Assembly: GCF_018691265.1 (NCBI RefSeq) | Contig: NW_024881301.1 | Coordinates: forward strand, 14,568,752 to 14,632,751 | Direction: 5' to 3' | Length of the DNA stretch: 64,000 nucleotides | Source: Tyto alba | Lineage: Eukaryota > Chordata > Aves > Strigiformes > Tytonidae | Part shown: positions 33,316-46,100 of the stretch, piece after piece | Layout: each line of letters starts with the position of its first letter | Position numbering within the stretch: the stretch's first letter is position 1 | The notes under the pieces: model-generated | Seen by the model: only the letters and a program-made list of their open reading frames with translations | What the model was told of the DNA's origin: nothing | The model's database searches: none | Made by a program: the position numbers and the translations under genes

Positions 33316-35123
33316 TTAGAAAATTATTACGACCATTATTAATGCATGCACTTACTTGATTCAGCTGTGAACACTGTTATGTGTTCATGTGTTACGTAAT
33401 GTTGAAATCCAATTACATAAAGCTTTAGTGCATGAATAGGGAAAGATTGCACAGAGGGAAAGGCAAAATGACACGTCACACTGGCACGCTACTTTCCAAC
33501 CTGACTTTTGACTTAGCACATCTACTTAATTGCAGGGCCACATATTAAATTTACTCTCAAAATGTCTGTGCTCCTCTTTATATAAAGACAATGGTGCATG
33601 ATCATGCATATGAAATTAACAATGTGTGGCTCACATTGCCTGCATTTCAGTAATTTTAGGTTTGAATACCGAATCTTAAGACTCCTCTGATGCTCTTTGG
33701 AACTTACTAAAGTCTCCTGGCAAAAAATCTGAAAGGATTCACTCTACAAGTATAGTGAAAAGAAGCATCAGACTGGGGAAGAAAACAAAGACAAATACTC
33801 TGCTGCTGAAAACACAAAACTGGTGCCATTACTGTAGAGCCAAAGTGTTGGGACTGTAGCCCCAAGTGTTTGTAAGTGATATTGTAAGTGTGTGGCTGTT
33901 CAGAGTACCCATGTTTTGCAAATACTTTTCTTCACTTTATTAAATGTATTTTAGGCTCTGAAAGTCTCAGGCATGGGGAGAGAGGGAGCAGAGTGATTGT
34001 AACAGGTATTCAAATTTGCACCTTTTTTTTTTGCTCAAAGCTGAGCAGAGACCTTACAAATCACCGAGTGCTGGAGTGTTAGAGAGAAAACATTCATGCT
34101 ACCAAAAGTGTAATAAAATTTGATGACTAAAGCAGTAAAATGGTGAATTATCCTTATTGCTGAAGTTCCAGGGAAGGATGGAAGTTGTGTTTGATAGCAA
34201 ACCTTTATATCCCATGCCTTTTCCTTTTTATTTGCTCATCAAAGCAATACTGCACAAAAACTATGTCACTTATGCAAAATATCATTCATACTAGTCTACA
34301 GTCACCCATGGAATCTAGGTAATGCATCATTTCTCTCACTGTGATACAATCTCTGTCATAACTACATGCAGGGTAAAAAGCATCTTAGCACTGAAAACAG
34401 TTCGGGAGGGTTAGATGCATCATGAATGGTGAAGATGATTTCAAGTACTTCCATTGTTGACTGGAATTATTTCCTTTCTCAGAAGGAAAGGGAACAGAAT
34501 GCTTCAGAGAGGGATTTTGGTGCCAGATTTTGTAGTTCTAACAATGTCTAGGTTTTGAGTTGTAGTAAGATATAGGACTTTAGAGATGTTAAGGGACAGT
34601 TTGCCTCCCTTGATATTATCATAAGGATCATGCTATCACATGTCCAGAGGTGTGACTTGTATACTGTAGATTAGTAAAACAGGAGAGATGATGTGAGTCT
34701 ATAAACAACAGATAAGTCTAAACATTTCTTCTGAGATTTTCCTGGTTGAAATGTTTATTCACATGTGCCTGTCTATTCCTGATTTATTTATTTATTATTT
34801 ATTAATTAATTATTTGCTGAGAAAGTGGTAGTAAAAACCATTAAAATTAAATTTTGAAATCACTGGACAATGATGCTGCTATACACCAATGTAATGTACA
34901 TGGGTACAGATGAATGGCTCAGACTATTAAGCCCAGTTGTTACTGTATCCATACTTACTATATCCATCCATTCAGGTTTATATTATCCAGATTTTTCACA
35001 GAGGAAAACAAACGTAATTACCAAGTAGATCCAAGTGTCTGTAAGACACTTCTGTGTAGATATGTGGGTGTGCAGTCCTGGTATTGGTAACTCGTCATTT
35101 CCAAATGGGTTTCAACGACTGTT

Positions 35124-35181
35124 CGTGTTAGTGCAGGCTCATCAAAACAGCCCTGACGTGTTAGTGCAGGCTCATCAAAAC
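35124..35181 (-). repeat. 25-bp direct repeat, period 33
   Basis: An identical 25-bp sequence starting CGTGTTAGTGCAGG occurs at 35124-35148 and 35157-35181. Because the period is a multiple of three, the minus-strand frame carries an 11-residue repeat (FDEPALTRQGC, then FDEPALTRTVV), with a weaker third copy (FALTR) just before it in that frame. The frame (35221 to 35018) is only 67 codons and is not a recognised protein. Confidence 0.85.
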
Positions 35182-37124
35182 GAGTAAGAGCAAAACCCCA
35201 TGGCACTTCTGCTGGTGACAAGGCACTTGGTGTCTGTCTGCGTCAGGTTTAGTGGTTAGGTCTCCTGCTGCCATTCCGACATTGGCAGACACAATTGTCG
35301 GAGAGGACACAAGGCAAAGACAGAAGCATCATCGAAGCAAAACCACGGTCAGTGTGTCGTGCAGCAATGTGTAGTCTGTAATGATGAGTGTGTGAGGCAT
35401 CAAGGGAGAGAGTAGTGCAGATGTCACGCTTCAAACAGGGTCCACAATAAGGGCAGGATTTCCTTTGTCTTTTGGACCCCTTGTCATCTTGTTAATTCCT
35501 CCTGCAGGAGTCAGTCAGTCAAGGCTAGTTCCTAATAATCATCAGGAATGGTCCAAGTTGCAGAACCTCCAAAGGAACCAGCAGCTGGTAACCAGTCCAA
35601 GCCACGGGCAGGGGTAGTGCCAGTGCCTTGCTGGTTATCTGTGAGACCAGACATTTCCTGTAAGCACTGGTCATGAGGCAGCTGTGGGTGGTTGGTGGTT
35701 GGTATCTAATGTCATTGACAGTGTCTTTTTGACAGGAAAGCCTTTCATGCCAGTTCAGGGAGATCAGCTTCTTCAGAAGCGACATCTGTAGGTACCAGCT
35801 CTCAGATTGGCCGTGGCAGCTTAATGGAAATGCGCTCAGCTCCTGTGCATTTGAAATTCCTGCGAAGTTACAGGCATTTGAAAATCTACATCAATAGGCA
35901 GTGTGATATGGATGAATTATTTAGGAAAATGTTCATTGAGTTTCTTTGAAGTTATTGTTAATACCTGAAACTTTAAAGAAGCAGGTTTCTGCTAGCAAAT
36001 CAAGGGTGTTAGTTCTTCACTGTAGTATTAGAAACAAATTTGTAAAAAGAGAAACACAGTAAATCACATCAGGAACAGTTCAGTAACTGTTATTTAGGAC
36101 ATTTCAGGTATAAATTAGCTGTGGAAACCAAGAAGCAGTTCAGCACCGAGTTCCCTGCCAGGGCACTCTTTTCCCAGGAATACCCGGGGAGCTCCTGGTT
36201 ATTGCCAAGTGGAAATGAAGCATCAAGCAGTCTCCTGAGTATCATCAAACTTGCCACGTAACATACTGCACTGCAGCTTTGTTCAGGTGGTGCCTGTTAG
36301 TAAGCAAATAAAACATTCATTAAACTTGTTTGGTATTAAGTTGGGACATACAAAAAGTTCCTTGGAATGTTCATTTCCTGGTTTTTGTTTCCTTTCCTGT
36401 CTAGGAGGGTAACTGAAGTGCAGTTCTACCCAGTTATCCTGTATAATAAACATTTTTTTTTTTAAATAACTTCACAGCTTTCCAGCATCATACAGACAAA
36501 TTATGTCAAAAATTGATACTCTAAGAAAGTGCGAGGGAGTGGCAATTACAGTGTCTTATACCTCCACCTTTAATTCTGAGGTGTTGGCTTTGGTCAGGGG
36601 AAGCTGTGTACTGAGAACAAATGCAGATAATTAGCACAATTTCTTTTCAGTCATCTAAAAGAGTAGATATCAAAGTATTCATCTCGTTAACACTTTACTG
36701 CTTCTTAATTATATATGGTTTTCAGTCTCAGCTTTCAAAACGAGGGAAGGAGGGGAATAGCATCACACAGTTTTTTGAACATTTTTATTGTGCATAGACA
36801 CTTGATCATGAGATAGTTGTTTTCACGGGTGATTTCCCTCTTGATGTACTCTCCTATAAAGAATTCTGTGAATTTAGTATCAATAAAGTAGCATCTCCAC
36901 CCTCCATAAGCATTTCTTGGGGTTTTTATGTTTTTGTGGGAGTTTGGGGGGGGGAGGATGGGGTGGGATAAATGGCATCTCTACAAAGCAGAATTAAGGT
37001 GTTTCTATGCTGTCAGCTATGCACTTCCACAGCCGTTAAACATAAAGATTTAATGTCAAAATTGGTCTCTAAATTTCTGTGCTTTCTAAAGGTGCTATTG
37101 ACAGTGCCTTTGAATCTTTATTCC

Positions 37125-37145
37125 TTTTTTTTTTTTTTTTTTTTT
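37125..37145 (+). repeat. Poly-T run (21 T)
   Basis: Uninterrupted T run followed by CCTTTCTCTT. Confidence 0.9.
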
Positions 37146-37571
37146 CCTTTCTCTTAAACTGTGGGTTTGTTTTCTCAACCTTAAATCTAAGTCAAATATT
37201 GCCCTTTGGAGAAAGGTGCTATATTAGAAATGCATCTGATGCATATATTAAGAAAGCTAAATGATTGGGGAGAGGAAGAGGGGCAAAGTGTGTGTGTATA
37301 TGTCATTACAATAATTGACGAAATGCTTCGTTTGAAAGTCTAAACCTTATTCACGTGTAGGTTGAGTAGTCTTCTTTTGATTTTTCCAAGATCTTAACCT
37401 GCTGGTTTTCTACTGCACAAATAGAGACTCCCAAAAGAAGTTTGAAATAGATTTGTGTGAGTGTATGATTTTTTTTTCCCCATTTAAACTAGTCTTAAGA
37501 AGATAGAAGTGCCCTATACACTTTATTATATTGCTGAGAAGGTAGGCACTGCTTATTCTGTATTTGAGGGG

Positions 37572-37587
37572 AAAAAAAAAAAAAAAA
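37572..37587 (+). repeat. Poly-A run (16 A)
   Basis: One of only two long A runs on the + strand (the other is at 56050). No retrotransposed gene was recognised upstream of it. Confidence 0.9.
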
Positions 37588-38798
37588 GTTGTATTAAAGC
37601 CACATCTACTCAGTTCTGGGTTACTTAGCATGTAAAACTATTCATGGCAGTATATGAAGACCTCATGAAGAGGAAAGGAGCACAGGTCTGTGTTCCCTCT
37701 CCATGGTCTGTTGAGCTCACTTTGATTTAGCAGCCAGAGCTGAATTTTCCCTGGTGTAATGCATGCCTATATCCTAATGTGTCTTACTTTTTTGTAAGTG
37801 TATTGCTGTCTGATTTTGGAATTAGAAGAAGGACAAAAGATATAAAAGCTTGAAGTTTCACGTTTTTAATCCAGTTTTTAATATTTTCTCAGGCAGCTAC
37901 TTGCCTTATATTGAATTTAAACAACTTGCATTTTTATTTCCTAATTAATCTCTGTATGTTTCTTTCAGTGTAGGCTGTTGCAGTGGTACTCTGTAAGTAC
38001 TCAAGTTGCACTGAAACATAGTTGCAACACCATATAATCCAGTTATTTCTGTTAATAGAGTTTTTGTCTACCTAATGCATTAGATTTTTTTCACTTGTTT
38101 TTCTTTCCTGTCCTCACATTTACCTACCTGGGGCTCTGCTTAGATAAATCTTGGGGATTTCTTCTAAGACAGTTAGTCTTTACGCCATTCTCACCATATC
38201 CTAGGACATGGGTACCTTCAAGCAGTGTGATGAAGGCAAGAAATTGTGATTTAAGTACTCCAGCTCTCTTTAGCCGACAGAATATGTTTTGAGGAGTTTT
38301 TCCTTCTGCTGCATGTGAAAGCAGACCTGAGTCTTGTCTGTGTTTCAAGGCTGGACAAGTAAGTGGGAAGCTGTAATTGTTTTTCTGACCCTCCTTCCCG
38401 CTGAACCAAGCAGAAGTTCTACAGTGAAGAGAATCTGACCCATTATTTTGAATAGTAATGTTAATTGTACCTCATCATCCATTACCTAATCAGGTCATGC
38501 TTTATTTTGCTCAGTTTAAATTATCATTCAGATTTGGTTAACCCAGGAGTGCATAGCAGTGACATTAAATAGTTGGTTAATTTGAAGATCTTAAGATTCA
38601 GCAAACTGACCTTTAAATATCAATAACAGAATGTTGGAGTGGCTGCAGCATTCTTTCAACATCATATAATTTTTATAAACTTGATTGCTCATATTAATGC
38701 TTTTTTGGCATATTTCTTCCCAGGACAAATTTCAAATTGTAGTAGTAGAGTGAGCAATATTTTCAAGTGCTTGAAATGGTAGAGAAATAGAACATTTC

Positions 38799-38826
38799 AA
38801 AAAAAATTTTTTTTTTTTTTTTTTTT
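38799..38826. repeat. A8 followed by T20
   Basis: A run of 8 A passes straight into 20 T, so the junction is a short A/T palindrome. Confidence 0.9.
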
Positions 38827-40444
38827 GCATTCGTGTATCCAAAAGAAAAACATACTTGCTGTTAAATAACAGTGCATATCCTTCAGGAGTTTTGAAAAGT
38901 TCTTTCACTTCACCCAGTCAAAAGACCTTTTGGTAACCACCAACCCTTCCAGGATGTACAATGGATCCTCCACTTTGTCTGTCAAACAAGACATGATTTT
39001 ACATTTGCATTTACTTTCTTGCAGTTAATATGGTGTTAAAGCATTCTCTTATACTTTAACATAGCACTTAAATGCAAACTGGGTTATAAAATTAGATGAC
39101 CGTTCTTATCCATGGCATCTCATTGCCTTTCTGGAGGTCTCTGTCTGTCAAAGAACTGATAGTTTTATGAGATGGATTGCAAAAATTTGGTTTTCTCCAT
39201 TTCCTGTAATGCTGCCTGTTAGATTGAACCCACCTGGTCTCGGTGAACTTTACAGAACTTAGGTGGCAACCCATCATCACCTGGCATCTCGCCAGTCCTG
39301 AAGGACTTGATAGCTCTGCTGGTTTTCATCTTGTAAAAGGGTTTGCACTTCATTGGTAATAGCGGCGATGTCAGGTCCATTCTGTCAGATATGCTGGCAG
39401 GTTAGAGTAATTGTCATTGGATGCTTATGTTTTGAGGGGCAAAAAACCCCTGTAAACTGCTGATTGTGTGAAGAGTTTCAGCAAATAATTTCTCATTTGC
39501 AAGTGAAATACTTCTGTTGGACTAGCGTTGTTTGTGCTGAGCCAACAATAATTTTCTTGCTTGCTCCTCACACTAACTCTGTTCAATAGATGTTAGAACT
39601 TTTTAGTAAAATGATAGGTTGAATTAATACTTAGTCTTTGCAGAGTACTATGTATGACATTGTACTTGGCATCTCTTCTTTAACATTAATGCTCTATGGA
39701 TGTCTCAAACTCACAAATGCTCTCTCTTCAGTAGTCTTAGAGGTGCCTCTTTGAGATGAATATTGTGTCCCACATATGAATATACAAGTTGTTCAAGTCT
39801 GTGCAGTGGGAGCTAGGCAGGATTTAAAGGCTACTGTACACAAAATGTAGTCTGGGCTGAAACTAGGTATCTACAATGTGGCAAACCCACAGGTCCTGAC
39901 CTGTATGTGAGGTAACCAAGCCAAGTGCAGTCCACTTTGGCACACAGGCTCATCATCCGCCTTTCTCCTTCCTTCTGGCATTTGTTTTCTCTTCAGCTGG
40001 CTGTTGGGAATTGTTGTAGCCAGTTCAGAGGAGCTGCCACGGTGTTTCAGCCACCGGGTACACGCGGGGTGGCCCCTGCGCTGTCACTTGGCTATGCATT
40101 ACTCAGAAATATCACATCCTATTTCACTCCATCATTTGTGTGTGTGAAGAGAGGTAGCTAGTAAAGTAAAAAATTATGAGGAATTGAAGCCTCTTGTGGA
40201 CTCACTTACTGCTGATATGAAATGGGTATAACAGTGCAAATCAACAAAACTATTGGCATGAGAGAAACTGAGATCCGAGTCAGGCTCTGAAGCCCAGCTT
40301 TTACATGTGGCTAATGACTTTGCAATTTTGAATGCCTGAGCAGTTGAAGGACAGGTTTCCTAATGTTTGTGTTTGATAGGGTTGGCTTGGCGCATATGTG
40401 AATGCAGAGATAAAGATGAAGGAAGTTTTATCTATGGCTACTTT

Positions 40445-41000
40445 ATCAGGTAAAGCCATATCTGGAGTGCTGTGTCCAGTTCTTGGCTCCCCAGCACAAG
40501 AGAGACATGGACACACTGGAGTCTCAAGTCCAGCAAAGAGCTACAAAGGTGGTGAAGGACTGGAGTGTCTTTCCTATGAGGAAAGGCTAAGAGAGCTGGG
40601 ACTGCTCAGCTCGGAGAAGAGAATGTTCAGGGTGGTAATCTTATCAGTGTCCATAAATACCTGAAGGGAGGATGCAAAGAGGATGGAGCCAGGCTCTTTC
40701 CAGCAGTGCTCCTTCCAGTGACAGGGCAAGAGGCAACGGACACAACCTGAAACACAGGAGGTTCCCTCTGAACATCAGGAAACACTTTTTTACTGTGAGG
40801 GTGACTGAGCACTGGCACAGGTTGCCCAGGGAGGCTGTGGAGGCTCCATCCTTGGAGATATTCAGATGCTGCTTGAAAATAGTCTTGGGCTACTGGCTCT
40901 TGGGCTACTGGCTCTGGATGTCCCTGCTTGAGCAGGGGGGTTGGACCAGCTGACCTCCAGAGGTCCCTTCCAACCTCGACCACTCTGTGAGTCTGTGATC
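40445..41000 (+). mobile_element. CR1 LINE fragment, 5'-truncated, 3' end present
   Basis: A second and longer CR1 copy in + orientation. It begins near 'ggagtgctgtgtccagttct' (40462-40481), passes through 'gagagacatggacacactgg' and the 'cctatgaggaaagg' block, and ends with GGGGGGTTGGACCAG, GACCTCCAGAGGTCCC and CTTCCAACCTCGACC (about 40938-40982). The + frame holds an ORF2 C-terminal remnant (RRFPLNIRKHFFTVRVTEHW, then HRLPREAVEAPSLEIFRCCL, about 40765-40875), closer to the usual consensus than the copy at 1200. A 15-bp tandem duplication (TCTTGGGCTACTGGC at 40883 and 40898) lies near the end of this remnant. The copy is far too short to be active. Confidence 0.95.
40883..40912 (+). repeat. 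15-bp tandem duplication inside the CR1 copy
   Basis: TCTTGGGCTACTGGC occurs twice in direct succession (40883-40897 and 40898-40912), exact to the base. It probably arose by slippage after or during insertion. Confidence 0.92.
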
Positions 41001-42944
41001 CATGGAACATGACATGCTGGAAGACACAATAATTACATCATGATTACTCAGTTACCCACAAACTCACATTTTTCATTGTCAAACCTGAAGTCCAAACTTA
41101 CAAGTAGTGTAAGTTCTTCTGGTTTTTGTTTCCACGCAATGTGTCTGTGGCTCATGCAGCTACTGCACTTGAAATAACATGATCAAGTTGATACATATTA
41201 TGGGTCTGAATAAAGGTTAAAAAATGTAAAAATTAAATCAAAACAACACTTTATTTACAATAAGTAGTCTCCTTTTAATAGCAGCATTACTGCTCCTATT
41301 AAGCTTTTGAATTCTCTGTTTTGTCTATATGATTGTTTTGCTGCCTTTCATTATAATTAATTGGGTAGCTGAGCTTTCTTTTAGAAAAGAATGGAATTTT
41401 TTCACATGAAGCCAAAAGCAAGGAGGTGCTGGAGAAAGTTATGATAGCCTCAGAACACAAGCTTGTTTTGGTTTTGGGACAGAGTATGTGGAATTACACA
41501 CAGCTGCAAGAGGAGTCTGAGAAGAGTCTCAGGCAAATTAGAATTTTTTCAAAACATCTTCTCTTTCTATCCACCTTCTCATCTAGCTAAAATTCAGTTT
41601 CATGTTTCAACTACTGCTGTATACTTTTCTCTTGCCCTGACAAATGCAGTCTTGCTTATATACATGGCAAATGCTCCTGCAAAGATTGTTGTCCCAGCTT
41701 GTCACTGAAGTTGATGATGAATGTTGGCATCACTGGTTGATCAGAAACAGGAGCTGGTATTCCAGTGAGAAATGAGATATGATAGGTAGGAAAAGAATAG
41801 GTCTTGAAAGCAAATGCAAGCAATTTATGTGCTAGAGATTTTGTTATGGAGTAAGGAGAACTGGTTGAAGGATTAGAAGAAGAGTGACATGGGCAAACTT
41901 TCCTGAGCTTTGTGCTTTCAACACAGATGCTTTTTCTTGAAGGCTCCTGTAAACATCCTCTGGGCACTCACAGTATCCTTCTGGGAAGTCTCCCTTGCTG
42001 CTGTGTCTGCAGAAACTTGGCAATGATGAGGTTAGGGTATTGTTCTGACTTACGCCACCCGATGGTTTACTTGCACTCTTGCTCTCTTTTAATAGTCATC
42101 TGCTTGTGCCTTCCTGCAGACTGCAGGGCTCCTGCAGCTGGAGAAAAGAGCCTTTGCTAGCAGCCCTCTCTGCAACAAGGTTTATTCATCAGACTTTGCA
42201 TACTGGAACTGTTAACCCCTATCTAATGAGCAACCCTCCAATCTTTTGCCTACATGTTTGGCTAGTGACCCAGCCTTAAAATTAACTGGATGATCTCTTA
42301 CATAAATCTTGCCCCAGTCCAGCAGTCCCTACCAGCCCTTTGCTTGGCAGTTTGTTGTAAAGTCTGGACCTCCCTTTTCTGATTAGTCTCTGCAGCCTTT
42401 TCCGTAGCCATAACCCCTGCAGTACAGCCATCTGTCTAGCTCAGTGACACTTTTTTCCTTGTAAATCTCTCTCTATCCCTGGTGGGTCATGTAAATCATT
42501 TAGCATGCTGCTTGTTGTACAGCTCTTTCATAAGCATGTAAAAGAAGACGAAAGATGGAGATTTCAGTGCACAGTAGAGTCAGTGGATGTAGGAGGAGGG
42601 GGTATGCAGTGAGGCAGTGTGAATAGGTTATGGATAAGGAATACTGGAGTCCTGCACCCGGAGAAAGACACTACCTGTGTGGCAGATTCAGAGGAAACAT
42701 GAATAGTAGAGCTTTCTCCCCCTGCAGAGTGACTTCTGGCTTGAAAAGATTTTTTTAGCTCACAGGAGTCATTGCATAGGAATAGCTGAACTCTTTTCCA
42801 GCTTATTTCAACAGTGCAATCACTCGTCAACAGCACTGAGCTAGCTCATACGTGCTGGTGGCCACTGGGCTGACTGCATGCTGAAGGACATGGGTGTTAG
42901 TGCACTGAGCTCCTTAAGCTCTGGTACCTCAAAGGCACAGTAGC
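41001..42944. other. Non-coding stretch, nothing recognised
   Basis: AT-rich and single-copy-like. The longest frame is about 103 codons on the minus strand (41967-41656), with no family resemblance. Confidence 0.6.
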
Positions 42945-43199
42945 TCGGCTCAGGGCTGGCCTCTGTGCCTGAACCGAGCCGCCCGCTCTCTCAGTTTGCA
43001 CTGTAGTATCCTGAGGGGCTTACACTGAGCAGGAGCCGGTAAGCCCTGATAGCCCGGTATGATCTGTGCGGAAGGTGCGCTCCACCTTCCCACTGCGAGT
43101 TTAGTGGGACCCTCTTTAGCGGGTGCCAGGGCCATGGGGTGTCGCGCTCCCACCGTGAGCTCGTCCCATCGCTGGAGAGGTGATGAGCGGTTGTCACGC
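42945..43199. promoter_or_regulatory. CpG-rich island, candidate promoter
   Basis: I count 17 CpGs in about 255 bp within otherwise CpG-poor DNA. Donor-like sites on the + strand include AGCCG|GTAAGC (GT at 43039) and GAGAG|GTGATG (GT at 43180). A pyrimidine-rich acceptor-like TTGGTCTTACAG ends at 43241. Frames of 67-84 codons on either strand are not recognised. It may be a small promoter, a noncoding first exon, or a GC-rich old repeat that I could not identify. Confidence 0.4.
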
Positions 43200-46100
43200 T
43201 TTCATTCAGTGTGTCTGGCACTGATCCTATGTTGGTCTTACAGAGATGAACACTCTACCTGGAGCATCCTTTGCCCAACCAAACAGCTGGATGAAAGGGA
43301 AGGGGGCCCCTAATTGTCCATAAGTGAACTATTCCTTTTTTAGAGGAATGTTTAAGGGAAAAAAAAAAAAATACTAAGTGTTCCATATTAAGATTCAGCT
43401 TGATTTCTCATCATGATTGGCATAAACCCAGAAGTAAGACACTTAATATTCTTGCTGAATCTTTAACTGTTGTAACTCTGGACAGCCTTCTGATCTGTAC
43501 AGATGTCATCATACACTTTGTGAAATTCTTACCCTCAGCAGCCTGTTCTACTATCAACTGCATATTGCAGGGAAAAGTGTTTCCTTTCAGGAAACTAGTC
43601 AACACTATTTCTCAAGGCCTGGTAAGCCAAGGTTTAGATTTGATCAAGTTGTAAATTGCTCAGTGTCAGGATTTGTAGAAACTGCAGAGTCCTAGAATTG
43701 TATGGCTCTGTGCACCTAGAGTAAGCAAGCTCACATGTTTATATGGTATTTTTTATGCCTAAAATAGTGAACAAATACTAATCCTCACAACATATAGAAA
43801 GGCAGGAGATGACTCTGTTTTTAATCTATGAAGCTGAGGAAGGGTAGGGGGAAATATCAGAACCTGGAAGAGAGTTCCACCTTTCTGCTAAGGTTGTTGG
43901 TCTATTAAATGATGTGGCCATATTTCAAATCAGAGGACTCTTTAAAACCATGCAAAACACCTGACAAGCTATTTCACAGAGGATTATTTCTAATTATTAA
44001 TGAGCTATTGAATATCTTAAGGTTGGAAGTAAAATTGATTGAAAGAGTTAAATCAACAAAAAGTCCCTTACACTGACTGCAGAAGTTTCACCAAAGATGT
44101 TATGGGCATCCTGTTGTTTCAAATTAATCAACTCAGGAGAAGACACAGTCATCTTTGTTATAGAAGAAAAGCATTGGTGCAGATGTTCCTCCTAACTTCC
44201 ATGATTCTGTAGCAACTATGATGCACACAGTTATTTTTGGTTTAAAATGTTTTAACCAGTAAGGCTTGAAACATTTTTGTTGACAGCATAACATGGAATG
44301 GAATAAAATCTGTTGCATCAGAGAGGTCCCAGCATAGTATGCATGGATGTTAACCTAAACTATGTATGACATAAAGTCTCTTCTTACTAGACGATTGAAT
44401 CATTGTCTAGGATATGCCAAAATTCCTTTGATACTTTACTGACAAAATTGAATCTTATATCAACTACAGTTACAATTATGCTGAAGAATTAATTTGATAC
44501 CATTATCTCTTAAGTTATGGCATGCTTAATTTTGTCTGTGTAGCTCAGACTAAAAGGAGTTGCAGATGTGTTATGGGAGCTGAAACTATGTGCTGAGTTA
44601 GGACATGATCCATGCCTGGGAAGCATGGCTGGGTCCTGTGGGAAGGCTAGGAAGCAGAATAGTCCTTAAATATTCCTTTAACTTGAGCCTAATTTTCATA
44701 GATGGAATATGTTTTACTGAGCTTTTTGGAGGGCTTTGCACTTGAGATAGTTTTCCTTTTCTGATATTCTGTTGAATATTGAGGAGCCTTTTATCTTTTG
44801 CTTCCTTGGCTGAAGGTAACTTTAGATGATGCTGTGAATAGAGTGTGTGCCAATCCATAATGAAATTTCCAAGTGCAATTTATGTCAGGCATACTGCTTT
44901 GACCTTTTTGTTTTGTTTTTGTAGGAGATGTGCAACAGCAGAATCTGATCTTCCTCTTTCTAAAGTCAGAGCTTGTTTGGTGAGGTTTTCAAAATATTCC
45001 AATCTGATAAACCTATCTGACAAGATTTATGAACCTGTTAATATTCCTTAAATTAACTTAAGACATCCCATCATCTTGATAATTGTGCTTACACAATATT
45101 ATGTTGGCCATTAATTTGATTTCATATCTAGCTACACACAGTCTTTGAAAAGTTTTATGCAACACATTCATCTGTATACTTTTATCTGTAGTATTGAGCT
45201 ACTTCCCTGAAAATTGTTTTTAGCCTTATCTGTTCTTGGTAGGGCACGACATGTCTGTGTGTACCGTGTGTGACTGCATTGTGTTCTGTCCTACCTCTAC
45301 CTCGTCTTCACTCTTCTTTAGCACAGGGCAGAGCTGTGACTCTTCAGGAAATATTACGGAGGGTAGCACATTCCTCTGAGGACTACTGTGTGTATAAAGA
45401 TGTTGGTAACTGTCAGCTTCAAATAGTACATACAGTCTTTTAGTAAACAAATATTAATCACCAACAAACCACAGATTCTGTAAAACAGGGAGTAATATTT
45501 AGCTGGCATGTTACAAGTAAGTTTTAAACAAAGTCCTTGAGTGAAAAATATTTTGATACACACACAGACTTACCCCTATGTTGCTGTTAAATATTTACAT
45601 TTATATGCAGGGCTTCACTGTGGTAGTATATATCTCAGCAGGCACATATAAATACATTCCATGCAGTGATTTATCAGTCTATACAGTGTTATTGCATAAG
45701 TGTACACTATACAAGTAACACGTCAGCCTGACTTCAGAGTTTAAGCATGGCACCATCCCAGTTCTTCCAAATGGCCACAGAGTCCTGTAAACTAACAATT
45801 TATCTGGTGTCTCTGCAGTGGAATGTTCTCCGTCCTTGATCAACGACATACTCGGTCAGTTTCTAGTGAAGCAAAAACGTCTTTCAAAAGCCTTACTAAG
45901 CCGTGCTCAAACAGCAGATGCATCTCTGCAGCCCGGGCAAACCAACTGTCAGTTCTGCAGAAGCTGCTGCAAACCACTGCATCTGCACCCTTCCCTCCAG
46001 CCCTGACCAGTTTAACTCTTGTTTGGGTGACAGGGTATGGCCTGTGGCAAGGGTTGCCCAAAGTAAAAACATCTGCCAAAGCTTCAGAAATAGCTAGCAA

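Larger units (their letters stand above)
29626..40444. other. Long non-coding stretch with scattered small features
   Basis: Holds an alternating TG/CA tract (30849-30880), an old MIR/L2-like remnant (33185-33315), a possible conserved block (33320-33680), an AT-rich patch at 34780-34815, an unexplained block with a 33-bp direct repeat (35018-35800) and homopolymer runs near 37.1, 37.6 and 38.8 kb. No recognisable protein-coding gene. Confidence 0.6.

Noticed and set aside
40672..40953. 93-codon + strand frame as a host gene
   Set aside because: It is the CR1 ORF2 C-terminal remnant including the 15-bp duplication.
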